64,000 bases of DNA from Aurelia coerulea (GCA_039566865.1 CM076948.1:21897001-21961000), one strand, 5' to 3'. Positions 42,886 through 57,660 are shown, counted from the stretch's first letter. Translations and numbers: made by a program. The notes: generated by a model not told the origin, from the sequence alone.

Positions 42886-45735
42886 ATGATATAGAGAGTG
42901 TGGAGAGTGTGGATAATGATAATGTGGAGAGTGTGGATGATGTGGATGATGTGGAGAGTGTGGAGAGTGTGGAGAGCGTGGAGAGTGTGGAGAGTGTGGA
43001 GAGTGTGGAGAGTGTGGATGATGTGGAGAGTGTGGATGGTGTGGAGAGTGTGGAGAGCGTGGAGAGTGTGGAGATGTGGAGAGTGTGGAGAGTGTGGAGA
43101 GCGTGGAGAGTGTGGAGAGTGTGGATGATGTGGAGAGTGTGGAGATGTGGAGAGTGTGGAGAGTGTGGATGATGTGGAGAGTATGGAGAGTGTGTTGAGA
43201 GTGTGGAGAGTGTGGAGAGTGTGGATGATGTGGAGAGTGTGGAGAGTGTGGAGAGTGTGGATGATGTGGAGAGTGTGGATGGTGTGGAGAGTGTGGAGAG
43301 TGTGGAGAGCGTGGAGAGCGTGGAGAGTGTGGAGAGTGTGGAGATGTAGAGAGTGTGGAGAGTGTGGAGAGCGTGGAGAGTGTGGAGATGTGGAGAGTGT
43401 GGAGAGTGTGGAGAGCGTGGAGAGCGTGGAGAGTGTGGAGAGTGTGGAGATGTAGAGAGTGTGGAGAGCGTGGAGAGTGTGGAGTTGTGGAGAGTGTGGA
43501 GAGTGTGGAGAGTGTGGATGATGTGGAGATGTGGAGAGTGTGGATGATGTGGACAGTGTGGAGATGTGGAGAGTGTGGAGAGCGTGGAGAGTGTGGAGAG
43601 TGCGGAGAGTGTGGGTGGTGTGGAGTGTGTGGAGAGTGTGGAGTGTGTGGAGAGCGTGGAGTGTGTGGAGAGGGTGGAGTGTGTGGAGAGTGTGGAGATG
43701 TGGAGAGTGTGGAGAGTGTGTTGAGAGTGTGGAGAGTGTGGATGATGTGGAGAGTGTGGAGAGTGTGGAGAGCGTGGAGAGTGTGGAGAGTGTGGAGATG
43801 TGGAGAGTGTGGAGAGTGTGGAGAGTGTGGAGAGCGTGGAGAGTGTGGAGATGTGGAGAGTGTGGAGAGTGTGGAGAGCGTGGAGAGTGTGGAGAGTGTG
43901 GATGATGTGGAGAGTGTGGAGATGTGGAGAGTGTGGAGAGTGTGGATGATGTGGAGAGTATGGAGAGTGTGTTGAGAGTGTGGAGAGTGTGGAGAGTGTG
44001 GATGATGTGGAGAGTGTGAAGAGTGTGGAGAGTGTGGATGATGTGGAGAGTGTGGATGGTGTGGAGAATGTGGAGAGTGTGGAGAGCGTGGAGAGCGTGG
44101 AGAGTGTGGAGAGTGTGGAGATGTAGAGAGTGTGGAGAGTGTGGAGAGCGTGGAGAGTGTGGAGATGTGGAGAGTGTGGAGAGTGTGGAGAGCGTGGAGA
44201 GCGTGGAGAGTGTGGAGAGTGTGGAGATGTAGAGAGTGTGGAGAGTGTGGAGAGTGTGGAGATGTGGAGAGTGTGGAGAGTGTGGAGAGTGTGGATGATG
44301 TGGAGAGTGTGGAGATGTGGAGAGTGTGGATGATGTGGACAGTGTGGAGATGTGGAGAGTGTGGAGAGCGTGGAGAGTGTGGAGAGTGCGGAGAGTGTGG
44401 GTGGTGTGGAGTGTGTGGAGAGTGTGGAGTGTGTGGAGAGCGTGGAGTGTGTGGAGAGGGTGGAGTGTGTGGAGAGTGTGGAGATGTGGAGAGTGTGGAG
44501 AGTGTGTTGAGAGTGTGGAGAGTGTGGAGAGTGTGGAGAGTGTGGATGATGTGGAGAGTGTGAAGAGTGTGGAGAGTGTGGAGAGCGTGGAGAGTGTGGA
44601 GAGTGTGGAGATGTGGAGAGTGTGGGTGGTGTGGAGAGCGTGGAGTGTGTGGAGAGCGTGGAGATGTGGAGAGTGTGAAGAGTGTGGAGAGCGTGGAGAG
44701 TGTGGAGATGTGGAGAGTGTGGAGAGTGTGGAGAGTGTGGATGATGTGGAGAGTGTGGAGATGTGGAGAGTGTGGATGATGTGGACAGTGTGGAGATGTG
44801 GAGAGTGTGGAGAGCGTGGAGAGTGTGGAGAGTGCGGAGAGTGTGGGTGGTGTGGAGTGTGTGGAGAGTGTGGAGTGTGTGGAGAGCGTGGAGTGTGTGG
44901 AGAGGGTGGAGTGTGTGGAGAGTGTGGAGATGTGGAGAGTGTGGAGAGTGTGTTGAGAGTGTGGAGAGTGTGGAGAGTGTGGATGATGTGGAGAGTGTGA
45001 AGAGTGTGGAGAGTGTGGAGAGCGTGGAGAGTGTGGAGAGTGTGGAGATGTGGAGAGTGTGGGTGGTGTGGAGAGTGTGGAGTGTGTGGAGAGCGTGGAG
45101 TGTGTGGAGACGGTGGAGTGTGTGGAGAGTGTGGAGATGTGGAGAGTGTGGAGAGTGTGTTGAGAGTGTGGAGAGTGTGGAGAGTGTGGATGATGTGGAG
45201 AGTGTGAAGAGTGTGGAGAGTGTGGAGAGCGTGGAGAGTGTGGAGATGTGGAGAGTGTGGAGAGTGTGGAGATGTGGAGAGTGTGGAGATGTGGAGATGT
45301 GGAGAGTGTGGATGATGTGGAAAGTGTGGAGAGTGTGTGGAGATGTGGAGAGTGTGGAGATGTGGAGAGTGTGGATGATGTGGAAAGTGTGGAGAGTGTG
45401 TGGAGATGTGGAGAGTGTGGAGATGTGGAGAGTGTGGAGAGTGTGGAGATGTGGAGAGTGTGGAGTGTGTGGAGGTGTGGAGAGCGTGGAGTGTGTGGAG
45501 AGTGTGGAGTGTGTGGAGTGTGTGGAGAGTGTGGAGTGTGTGGAGAGTGTGAAGAGAGTGGAGAATGTGGAGAGCGTGGAAAGTGTGGAGATGTGGAGAG
45601 TGTGGAGATGTGGAGAGTGTGGAGATGTGGAGGGTGTGGAGAGTGTGGAGAGTGTGGAGAGTGTGGAGAGCGTGGAGAGTGTGGAGAGTGTGAAGAGAGT
45701 GGAGACTGGAGAGTGTGGAGAGTGTTTAAAGTGTG
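42886..45735 (+). repeat. 9-bp minisatellite GTGGAGAGT, left array (2.85 kb)
   Basis: Hundreds of GTGGAGAGT units with variants GTGGAGAGC, GTGGATGAT, GTGGAGAT and GTGTGGAGT. Almost no C on this strand. Because the unit is mostly 9 bp, several frames stay open for long stretches (VESVES, WRVWRV, GECGEC), so open frames here are not gene evidence. A higher-order block recurs three times, starting near 43531, 44317 and 44763. Confidence 0.95.
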
Positions 45736-46857
45736 GATCTAATGGAGAGCATGAAGTGGGTAGAGTTTTGGAGACGATGAAGATGGTGGAAACTACAGAA
45801 GCAATCTAATATGTAGAGTGTAGAGGTTTTGGAGGGTTTTTTATTTTCAAATTTCTTTCTTGCCTATTAGAATTAGTATTTGAAGTTTTTTACAATAATT
45901 AAAGATACGTTATTTGCTATTTTAATTAATATCACCATTTATTCATTTCTAGTAGGCTTGAATGAAAAATTGCTAAATTGTAGCTAATTATGGTCCACGA
46001 TTATGAATAGGGCAGGATGATTTCTGTCATAGCAAACTTCTTCTTTAAAAGTTTTGTTTCTCAAACATTCTTGGTTAAAAAAGAGTTTCTTGTGAAAAGA
46101 TAAACGTGTAAAGGCTCTATTAGAGGATCCTAACGAGGATCGCCCTTAACAAATAAAACAGCGAAAAAGCAATTTTGATCTCCACTAGTGTTGCTTTCGC
46201 CGCAAAAGCTGGAATGCTAATTCAAGTGAAGCTGGAGAATCCATCGATTTCATTGCCAAAAAATTCAGCGAACAAAACTTTAGACGCAAAATGGAATCCA
46301 ATTCTATTTTTCGTCCAGCGATTTTATTCGATGCGTCAATGAAAAATGTTCTACTGCACAAGATTTGTCATGGATTTTTGTTAAAGATCATCCGGAAATT
46401 CGTGTTGTAAAACATCTAATCATATTGCTTTAATATCAGTTGGATGTCATAGAGCGCTGCAACCAGGACTACTTGCTTGTTCAACTTATTTCCTATGTAT
46501 ATATAATTTTGCCATTAAAATTGAAGAATTAGATATAATATTTAGGAAACAAACGTCTATAATTTCAAATGTACAATATGATAAAGATTAAATATGAATA
46601 TAAATGTGAAAAATGCAATCTAACAACACCCCTAGTTTGAAATTGTAGTGATGGCATTAAAAATCAGTGCAACCTTTTTGTACATAATGCATCCCTCCAG
46701 AGTTTTCATTGAAAGAAAATTTGTCATGAAAGAAAAGAAATAAACATGTTGAAAGACTTGAAAAATTGAAAATAATACTGCATTCATAAGTGGAATATAG
46801 GATGGAGAACTTTGTCATTTCTTGGTCATGAGCTGCAAAGTGATTTAGACATGAAGC
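45736..46857. other. Spacer of the inverted structure, no gene recognised
   Basis: AT-rich, short frames only. GAGGATCCTAACGAGGATC near 46120 is a local dyad. No transposase motif found by eye. Confidence 0.4.
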
Positions 46858-46869
46858 GTATTTCCAATT

Positions 46870-48223
46870 TTTTTTTTTTTTTATTCAAATATTAAATTTT
46901 ACAAGATACTTTACATTTTACTATACCTAATTCTAATTACTATACGACACTACAAGTACGATACCATGGGGAGCAAAAGACTACGACTACCCCATGGCCA
47001 ATATCTAAAAACATGAAACGTTAAACCGTATACAATCACACTACGAACAATTTATAAATTAAAGGATACTATACTGGATTCAGTTTCACTCCAGATGTCA
47101 GGTCAGTGTTGCGATGAATTTGTAGATGCAACGAGTGCAACTCATATGGTGTAAATTTAGGCAAGTAAAATGCCTCCATCTGATGTGAAACAGAATTTAC
47201 AAGGAAAAGAACACTAACGGTACGGGACTTGGTGATTGCTTAGGGCATGGCTAAATTCTCAATAGATCTTAATCAAACCGACCAGTTTCGTGGATGAAGC
47301 GTAAAGTTAATTCGAGTACATTTCTGTTCAACTCATTAGAAAGGTCTTCATCACCATACAATAAAAGCTGCGTCAAAGAATGATTTGAAAGATTGGTGAT
47401 TTGTACATATGGTCGTAATAATTCAACAATTCCAGCGAGAAGATTTTGTTGTTGAACATCAAAAGAAGGGCAGAGCAACAAAAAGTGCTCCGTGTCTTCA
47501 ATGCCATCGCTTGTTGGGCACATTGGGTTTATGGTATCTCTGAAATTATGCTTGAATTTATGGAGATTTAACTTGCTGAGACCAACCCTGAGTTGTGTTA
47601 GGTAGGATAATCCTGTGGGATCGTGAATTCCAAATACAGATTTTGCAGGGGGACGGATTATTGATAAGAGCTTTTTCTTAAAAACAGCAATAGAGGGTGC
47701 AAGTCTCAATTCAGGCTCAAGCTTATTCCATTCGCATAAACAGTTTGGATAGAAGGAAGACTTGAATTTTTCTGTCCTTGCCTTTAATCGCCCAATGACA
47801 TCCTGTCCGCGGAGACGGTACTGCGACTGATGAAGAGGGGGAATTGGATCAACTGTATACTCAGGACTAAGATTATTTATAAACTTGTAGAACAAGGTAA
47901 GGCGTCTACTCCATCTTCGGGAACTCAGTGACTCCCAACCAAGCTCTGCGTACAGCTTCTCTCGAGATGTACCCCTCCATGTACCTGACACAGCTAAGGC
48001 AGCAGAATACTGTACGGACTCTAGCTTTTCCATTAAATTTGGTATAAAAATATGTTGACTGAATTCACATACTTTGGCAGGAATATGGTAAATGGCATCA
48101 CCATAGTCTAGGTGGGGTCGAACATAGAGCTTATATAATTCATTTAAGGTATGCCTTGGCAAGTATTTGGAGAGATATTTTAGCAAACCAATGCCCTTTC
48201 TCGTATTAGAGATCGCTGAGATT
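46870..48223 (-). mobile_element. 5'-truncated LINE with exact 12-bp TSD
   Basis: A 305-codon - strand frame (47269-48186) is the C-terminal part of a non-LTR retrotransposon ORF2: YKLYVRPHLDYGDAIYH, MEKLESVQYSAALAVSG and a Cys/His motif MCPTSDGIEDTEHFLLLCPS. A 3' UTR and poly(T) (poly(A) of the element) run to 46870. GTATTTCCAATT flanks both ends (46858-46869, 48224-48235). The long intact frame indicates a fairly recent insertion. The RT catalytic core is missing. Confidence 0.9.
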
Positions 48224-48862
48224 GTATTTCCAATTCATCTAATACCAAAGAGAATGATTTTGCCTCCCTGTAATTCTCTGAGCTCAAAGCAAATCCTATA
48301 TCAGCGGCCTTCTGTGAATTAAAAAACCCTCATTCAACTCCCTTGATTTTTCTATAAAGTCTTTCTAAAAAATCATGTCGTTTTAGCTGCATAAGATGAA
48401 AATTTGAAGCTCGTTTTTATCGAGCAAGCAACTTGCATTTTATATTTACGAAACTCGCAACGCTAGCACTTTTAAACTCGCACTTTACCAATCTACTTTT
48501 GCGCTGCGCTCTCTCACATTTCATTTCATTTTCATTTTATTTTTCATTTTATATTCTTTCAACACGGTAACCCCGTCGACAAAGGTCGCTTTTCAGGGGG
48601 CCGTGACAAAAATTTACAATTTAATTTACATGTTAAAATCTACAAACGAAAATAAATAATCTAATTACAAAACTAAAGTGAAATTAAAATTAATACATAA
48701 TGTTAAAACCGAGATTGATAAAACCAAGGGTGGCAGGACACAATCAGACCGGACCAGAACAGATCAAACCCCATGCCCACCCTGAAATGCCACACTTTCA
48801 TGTAGCACCCCATGGCAGGCAAAGAGTCCGACAGACACCAGTCCAATCCAACTGCATATACC

Positions 48863-49340
48863 CAGGGCCGTCGAGAGCCAGCTCGGGCCCTGGACCGATT
48901 CATAGGATCGGGCCTAAAAGGGGGTTTGGGGGCAAAGCCCCCAAGAAAACCTTCTGGGACCACGCCCTTCAGACTCTCGGAGAATGAGGGAAACGCCCTT
49001 TTAAGAAAGCTACTTTAGACAAAGTTGTTTAGATATTCCATAAAAAAGTTATCAAGGAAGCGGTATTTACGGTAAACAATGAAAAGATTCGCTCTTACAA
49101 GGTGACTTTGCCAAAGTCACCTCGTAAGGTACGGACGCAAAAACTTTTAAACATAGGCACATAAGAAAACTATTTTCTTATGTCTATGTTTTAAGGCAGG
49201 TAGCTAGATTGCCATAAAAGTTGCTGTAAGGAGATTTTACAGCAATAACTAATTTTTGTCCAACGATATTTTTACGGGCCCCTTCGAGGCCCGGGCCCCA
49301 GACCTTTTACCCCCTCCAACCACCCCTCTCGACGGTCCTG
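48863..49340. mobile_element. hAT-type MITE, 8-bp TSD CATATACC
   Basis: Ends CAGGGCCGTCGAGAG and CTCTCGACGGTCCTG; flanks CATATACC at 48855-48862 and 49341-49348. 478 bp, GC-richer than surroundings. Inserted in the 3' part of the LINE at 48515-50610. No coding capacity, although frames near 48700-49018 are open. Confidence 0.88.
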
Positions 49341-49624
49341 CATATACCACCACCCATCATCATGCTTTAAAGTCGATGTTTGAAAGCATATAAAGAGGGC
49401 ACTTGCTTAACCTCTGGTTCAAGGCTGTTCCACAGATTCACACCACGATATGAGAATGACTTTTGCCCATTACTCGTTTTAAAAAGAGGGACACGTAAGT
49501 CAGTCTCAGAGTTTCTCAACTTGACAGTGTCACGTGTTGAGTTCTTTGAAAAAATATTCGAGAGATAGGTCGGTGCAAGACCATTTAAGGATTTGTAAAC
49601 AATCGTCGCTGTCTCTCGTTACAA

Positions 49625-50528
49625 TTAACCCTATTTTAACCGGGTAAAAAAAAGTGATTTTCTACCGGGGGGGGGGGCATTTTTCGCCCCCCCCCCCTGT
49701 TTTTCTCCGCAAGTATAAGAGCTATGACAATGAAACTTGCACTGTGTCATAATTGAACAATGGAGAATCTAAAAATAGCATCAATCAATCAATAGTCACG
49801 TGATTGGTTGCTAGGCAACCAAAAACAATGCAAATTTTGAGAAAATCGAGCTATTTGCAGAAAAGGGCCCATTATTAGCAAATAGCTAGATAAAATTGGC
49901 AAAAAACCATCCAAATACCTGCTTGATATCATTAATTTGTAGTTTCATATGGTTTTGTACGGATATTTATGGTTTCTAATAAATTAACTAATTAAATAAT
50001 GAAAATTTGATTCAATGCAAAATTGTTAGCTCAATAATTATGATTTAAAACCATTAATTTCGCATATTATTGGTGAAATCAAGTACCTTCATCGATATTT
50101 GAGGTAATTCCATCAGTTTTGCATGAAAAATTACTCATTCATTAGGAATATGACGTCATAAAGATTGATGACGTCATAGAAATAATAAACTGCTGATGTC
50201 AGCAAATATGAATAAATTATATATCAAATGAAAGTACTCATCGAGATGAATCGAATGGTATATATATTGTTGAGATTTAGTAACAAAGGAAGAAATTAGA
50301 GCCGTTTTAAAGAATTTCTTTGTGACCACTCTCCAAATATGGGCATGTGGTGGTCACGTGGTCAAACAATAGGTATTGAAATTTCTATTTTCTGATTGCC
50401 AACTAAATTTTAGGAAAAGTCAAGAAGTTTCAGCATTGTAGGTGGCATCGTTTGGGAGCTATTAAAAAAAATCCGATAGGGGGGGGGGGGGCGAAAAACG
50501 CCCCCCCCCCCGGTTAAAATAGGGTTAA
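49625..50528. mobile_element. TTAACCC-family TIR element, copy 3, inserted in a LINE frame
   Basis: Ends TTAACCCTATTTTAACCGGG and complement CCGGTTAAAATAGGGTTAA, inner G/C runs with GCGAAAAACGCC. Joining the LINE across it implies a GTT target duplication and 2-4 extra terminal bases. Best-preserved copy of the family at 24482 and 29381. Confidence 0.82.
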
Positions 50529-50639
50529 GCGGTTCTCGTAATGACATCCAGGAGAGCTCTCGGTACACACAAAACACTCTAAAAGCTAGGAGATGCGTTC
50601 GCAAAATGTTGTTTTTATCTCATTACTATTTTCGATTGA

Positions 50640-53489
<2,850 letters not shown>

Positions 53490-53710
53490 CTACATCATAC
53501 AACTTCTCCTCCTTGCTCCATGTTCCACACTATTTACGTTCTCCACATTAGCCACTAACTACTCAGGTTCAACATTATGCGCTGCCACTTAGTCATGTTT
53601 CGTACCTGGTTCCCAATCGTGTTACATTTCGTACCTGGTATGAAATAATAGCACTATATGTGCCACTACCCATGTCTCATTTCGTACCTGATACATCGAG
53701 GGATAGCCAA
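53490..53710. repeat. Right unique arm of the large inverted structure
   Basis: Inverted near-identical copy of 42655-42885, carrying the same three TTTCGTACCTG motifs. Similarity fades within about 10 bases beyond 53705, and the MED10 start codon is at 53725. Confidence 0.8.
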
Positions 53711-53724
53711 AGTTTTTCTCCAAG

Positions 53725-53867
53725 ATGGACGACGTGATGGAAGGTGTAGAGGGAAGATTTGATACTTTGCAGCAGAGTATTGAACAGTTTATTGAAACAA
53801 CACGACAACTTGGTATCATGGTCAGTGATTTTCAACCTGGAAGTCAAGGAGTTCTCAACGACAGCCT
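53725..53867 (+). CDS. MED10: Mediator subunit 10, exon 1
   Basis: MED10 is an essential subunit of the Mediator middle module, which links transcription factors to RNA polymerase II in the nucleus. Exon 1 starts at ATG 53725 and reads MDDVMEGVEGRFDTLQQSIE, then QFIETTRQLGIMVSDFQPGS and QGVLNDS, matching the animal MED10 N-terminus (the RQLGIxVSDFQP block). It ends two bases into a Leu codon before donor GTATGT (53868). Four exons give a 142-residue protein, close to the roughly 135 residues of the vertebrate protein. The promoter must lie in or beyond the inverted minisatellite structure, since only about 15 bp separate them. Confidence 0.93.
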
Positions 53868-54548
53868 GTATGTAACAATTTATAGTCATTATTTGTTGAG
53901 GATACCGCGAGGACTGCCACTGGACTGCCCCTTTCTTTCTTTGTCCGAGCCTCTTGTTATGCCTGTAAAGTTCAAAGCAGATCAACAGCTGGAAAACCTA
54001 TTACCATGCGCGAAAATCTCTTTGTTTCTTTGCTAATTCTTGTTTGGATTGTGGCCGGATTATCCGCCCACATTCTTTCCACAAACAAAACCAAACATGG
54101 TTTCTAATTCTGCGCATGATCACATCACAGACACAGGTTTCCTTTTTGGGGGATTACCGTTGCTTTGAACTTTGACGATTCGTATCCCCAACAATTATGC
54201 AAAACAAAAATACAGACGAGACCTGATTTTTATTATCAAATTATGTAGATTGTGAATTAGCGTCTCCTGGTTAAAACGCGTGTTGACCGGTTTCACTATG
54301 TTGCATGATTGTTGCAGTACAACGTGAGTTGTGCCAACAGCATAGGAATCATTCGTCGTACATAGCCGATTGCTCGTGGCCCATGGTCGAAACCGCCAAA
54401 GCCTCATTTTCACGGACCAATCAGATGGCTAAAAAGCGAAGGAGACAAAAGAAACCCGTGGAGATTTTTCTAAATTTTACCTACCTTCATAAAACGCAAC
54501 CAGGACAAAAAACTGCTTGAGATTTCCTGGATTTTTTAAAGCAATCTA

Positions 54549-55103
54549 CTCTCCATATGTTTGGGAGTACAAGTTTGGATGCCGGTTAAAATATCTCCAG
54601 GATTGATGGAGTTATGGCCACAAACAAACCGATAAGGCACTGAACCTTGAACAATATAAATTCTGGCTGGGAGACAATAGTAATAACAATAGTGATTGTT
54701 GTAAGAACGACCCGAAAACGCCACAATCTGCAATTTCAATTGTTCTTGCTATTGTCTTTCGTTAAATTTTCTTTTATTCAAGATTCAATGCCCCTACGGT
54801 TTCTATGTGAATTGAAAAAGTCTACAAAGGCTCGTTCGCGCATTTCAAGTCATGTGGCAATACTCTAGAGAAGTTTCTGTATTGTACTACTTTTTGCATT
54901 CATGGCACAAGTTTGCTCGTTGCAAAATAACTTATAAAATTCAAAAGAGGTTTTATCAAGAGGCTTTATCACCTGACTTGAAGTGGCGTCAACAGGTCTC
55001 GACAAGCCTTCGCTGATTTTGTCTATTGGAGAGACAATAACTCTGCCAATCCTGGAGATATTTTAACCGGCATCCAAACTTGTACTCCCAAACATCTGGA
55101 GAG
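54549..55103. mobile_element. Nested TA-flanked MITE
   Basis: Ends CTCTCCATATGTTTGGGAGT and complement ACTCCCAAACATCTGGAGAG, flanked by TA on both sides. The arms continue GTTTGGATGCCGGTTAAAAT for about 58 bp. A TA target suggests Tc1/mariner type. Inserted at the inner edge of the left arm of the element at 54329-55812. Confidence 0.8.
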
Positions 55104-55149
55104 TAAATTGCCAGAGGTGGAAAAAGTGCGTGAAGCCGCGAAGCAGCTT

Positions 55150-55350
55150 CGCAGGAAGCTTGTTTGTCTGGAAGGAAGGAAAAAAGAGAGGAAAGATAGA
55201 AAACAGAATAGAAATAAAGAAAAGAAAGGAAACGAGAAAGGGAGGAAAGAAGAAATGAAAGAAGAAGAACGAAGGAGGGAAAGAAGATAGGATGACAGAA
55301 AACAAAGATTGAAAAAATGATTAGTAAAGGAAGGAATAAAGTAAGGAAAG
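55150..55350 (+). repeat. Purine-rich (GGAA/GAAA) tract
   Basis: Almost pure A/G on this strand (AAGGAAGG, AAAGAGAGG, GGAGGAAAGAAG). A similar tract is inside the MITE at 26717-26993. Open frames here are composition artefacts. Confidence 0.7.
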
Positions 55351-55859
55351 ATTAAAGAGAAAGGAAACCATTGCTTGGATTATGCTCTGTCCATTTACGG
55401 TCGAGTCGTCCAAGGAAGCTATTAATAGTAATTCTTAGACTATTCCAAATGACTCTAAATAGGCCTGCGAAACTGAAATGCGTGTTGTGCAATAGTTCAA
55501 CAGAAATCTGGCACAGAGAAATTGATAAAACAATGAAAGGAAGAATTTTAGTTTGACGTCGCTTTGCAGGAAGGCAAATAATTTTTCCACCACTGTAAAT
55601 TGCTTTAAAAAAATTCGGCAAATCTCAAGCAGTTTTTTGTCCTGGTTGCGTTTTATGAAGGTAGGTAAAATTTTAGCAAAATCTTCACGGGTTTCTTTTG
55701 TCTCCTTCGCTTTTTAGCCGTCTGATTGGTCCGTGAAAAAATGAGGCTTTGGCAGTTACGGCCATGGGCCACGAGCATTCGGCCATGTACGACGAATGAT
55801 TCCTATGTTGTGCCAAGCTAGAACCAAAATGTTCGTGAAAATTCAGAATATGTCATTGA

Positions 55860-57560
55860 CAACATTTGCTAAATCTTTGCTCGTTTTTGTTGAATAAAAT
55901 TCCATCCACAAACAGAGAGAAAGTGTTCAAAGAAGCTCACATTACTGAGCTGTAAGTATCCACCATTTTTCATTTCAAGTTTGGTTGCAATATTTTAACT
56001 TTGCTTGTTTTCTTGACGTAATTCGAACTTTCCCAAGCAAAAAAAAACAAGCTCACAGCAAGCCAAGCGTGTCTAGAATAAGTACTTCATTTGACATTTA
56101 AAATACAAAATCCGTTTCTGCCACAACAACTGGTTTCTCTTTTGTCAGCCGTCTGATTGGCCTACAGTCACCCTGGTTTGAGAACCCTGTGGTACTTCGG
56201 TTTTCGAACAAATTTTGCGCTACCAAAGCACCACAGGCGACCTATATTTGTGGTAAAAGGACAGTTTACGGTACAAAAAAGGTTTGATTCTATCAAAAGA
56301 CTGGAAAATATACTTCAATATTATAAATTGATTTAATTATTGTTCAGATCACAGAAGGAGGAAGAACTGATGTCAGTTTGCTTGAAAAATCTTTGAACAT
56401 ATGTGCGGTAACAAAGATCAATGGTTACAGTAACAAAATGCAGCAAACACAATCAGAAAACATTTTAATAACAACCAAAACTCATAGTTCTGGAGTACAC
56501 CTCCCCTTTTAGGTATTATTTAGGATCCCTTGGAAGAGCATATAAACATTTAGCTGAGAGGCCATATCCTTGTTCACAAAATATTTCTCAGAATTTCCAT
56601 ATAATGTCTTGTATACACGTCTACACACTGGGTCTTTCTAAATTAGTGCATTATATTTGTAGCCTGTATTGAATTTTGTTTCCATCTAAAATGCAGACCA
56701 GTAGATTTTTGACAAAAGGCTGACAAACTTTGGACTTGGATGTGTTATCTCCCACAGTGCCATATTTGTGCAATTGTGATGGATCCTTGGGGTCCTACTG
56801 TAAATAGCACTTTAGTATCTGCTACTTAAAGGCATTTGTTAGTTACGAGAAAGCTGACTTTTACTCAAGGCACTGTAAAACATAAGAGGTAACACAAATC
56901 ATACTACAATATAAGCAGGGGTCAAACGATTAGGAATATGGAACATGCTTATGTACATGATCCATACAAATCACTAGCGAATACAAAAACAGCCCCAGAT
57001 CAAGGGGGATTAAGAGTCCATCATTTTGCTTTGGAGGTCAAGTGATTACAGCGAACTCTCAAAAGAAATGTGTCAAAAACACAAAGAGCTGAAAATCCAA
57101 ATTTTAGTCAAAATAAGTAGGGCAGTAGCCTCAATGGTATGAAACAAAGCTCTGGGGAACGTCTACTAAATTTAAGCCGCACAATGGATATGAGCAACTC
57201 TAGCTGTTCTTGAAAAGATATGGCGAGAGCAATCACTTTGCCATACACAAAAATTCAGGGATAAGATATATGAAGTGTACACTGCTCTTCACCCTGTGTG
57301 ATTTTCATTGTGAAATACCTTCACCAATTTTCTAAGATTTTATATGTATCAAAAGTAATTTTCCGAAATTCTAAAAATGAGGCCAGCAATAGAGAAGATG
57401 TACTGTAATGCTTTTGCTGACATTGCGCACAAAATACTTTCATGCGGTGAGAAAGTTTCTTGGTACGTTGTGTCAAGGACAGCAACATTTTGCTGTTACT
57501 TCATATCATTAGTAATTTTATTTATCTTAATTGTTGAAAGTTTAAACCAATTGATCAATA
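55860..57560. other. MED10 intron 1, right part, nothing recognised
   Basis: AT-rich intronic sequence without a repeat or gene I can name. A 95-codon + frame at 57377-57664 includes exon 2 only by read-through. Confidence 0.45.
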
Positions 57561-57576
57561 TTTATTTCACTTATAG

Positions 57577-57660
57577 GAACAACCTTGTGTCAGACATGCA
57601 GGAAATAGACAAATGCAAACAGACTGTTCAGGATGTTGAAGTACCCTTGGAAATATTTCA
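57577..57660 (+). CDS. MED10: Mediator subunit 10, exon 2
   Basis: Acceptor TTCACTTATAG, donor GTAAGT. The first base completes Leu, then NNLVSDMQEIDKCKQTVQDV, EVPLEIF and two bases of a Gln codon. This matches the MED10 segment around xDIDKCxQQL and VPLEVFE. The preceding intron (53868-57576) is filled with inverted repeats and unrecognised AT-rich sequence. Confidence 0.93.

Larger units (their letters stand above)
48515..50610 (-). mobile_element. Older LINE copy, split by two insertions
   Basis: Three - strand pieces of one LINE: RELSWMSLRE at 50529-50604, ETATIVYKSLNGLAPTYLSN through RVPLFKTSNGQKSFSYRGVN and LWNSLEPEV at 49376-49624, and the 3' end with a CATTTT tail at 48515-48862. They are separated by the TIR element 49625-50528 and the hAT MITE 48863-49340. 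Joining across the first gap restores the frame (SLRE followed by RETA). Confidence 0.8.
54329..55812. mobile_element. TIR element in MED10 intron 1, about 215-bp arms
   Basis: 54329-54545 and 55600-55812 are inverted copies (GGAATCATTCGTCGTACAT, GCGAAGGAGACAAAAGAAAC and AACCAGGACAAAAAACTGC are shared). The interior includes a second, TA-flanked element and a purine-rich tract. No transposase recognised. Confidence 0.75.

Noticed and set aside
42882..45809. Many long + strand frames (up to 348 codons) of VESVES / WRVWRV / GECGEC repeats
   Set aside because: All are translations of the 9-bp minisatellite, overlapping in several frames; no start context, splice sites or non-repeat sequence.
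48700..49018. Overlapping open frames on both strands (95, 86 and 68 codons)
   Set aside because: They straddle the border of the hAT MITE at 48863 and consist of repeat sequence.
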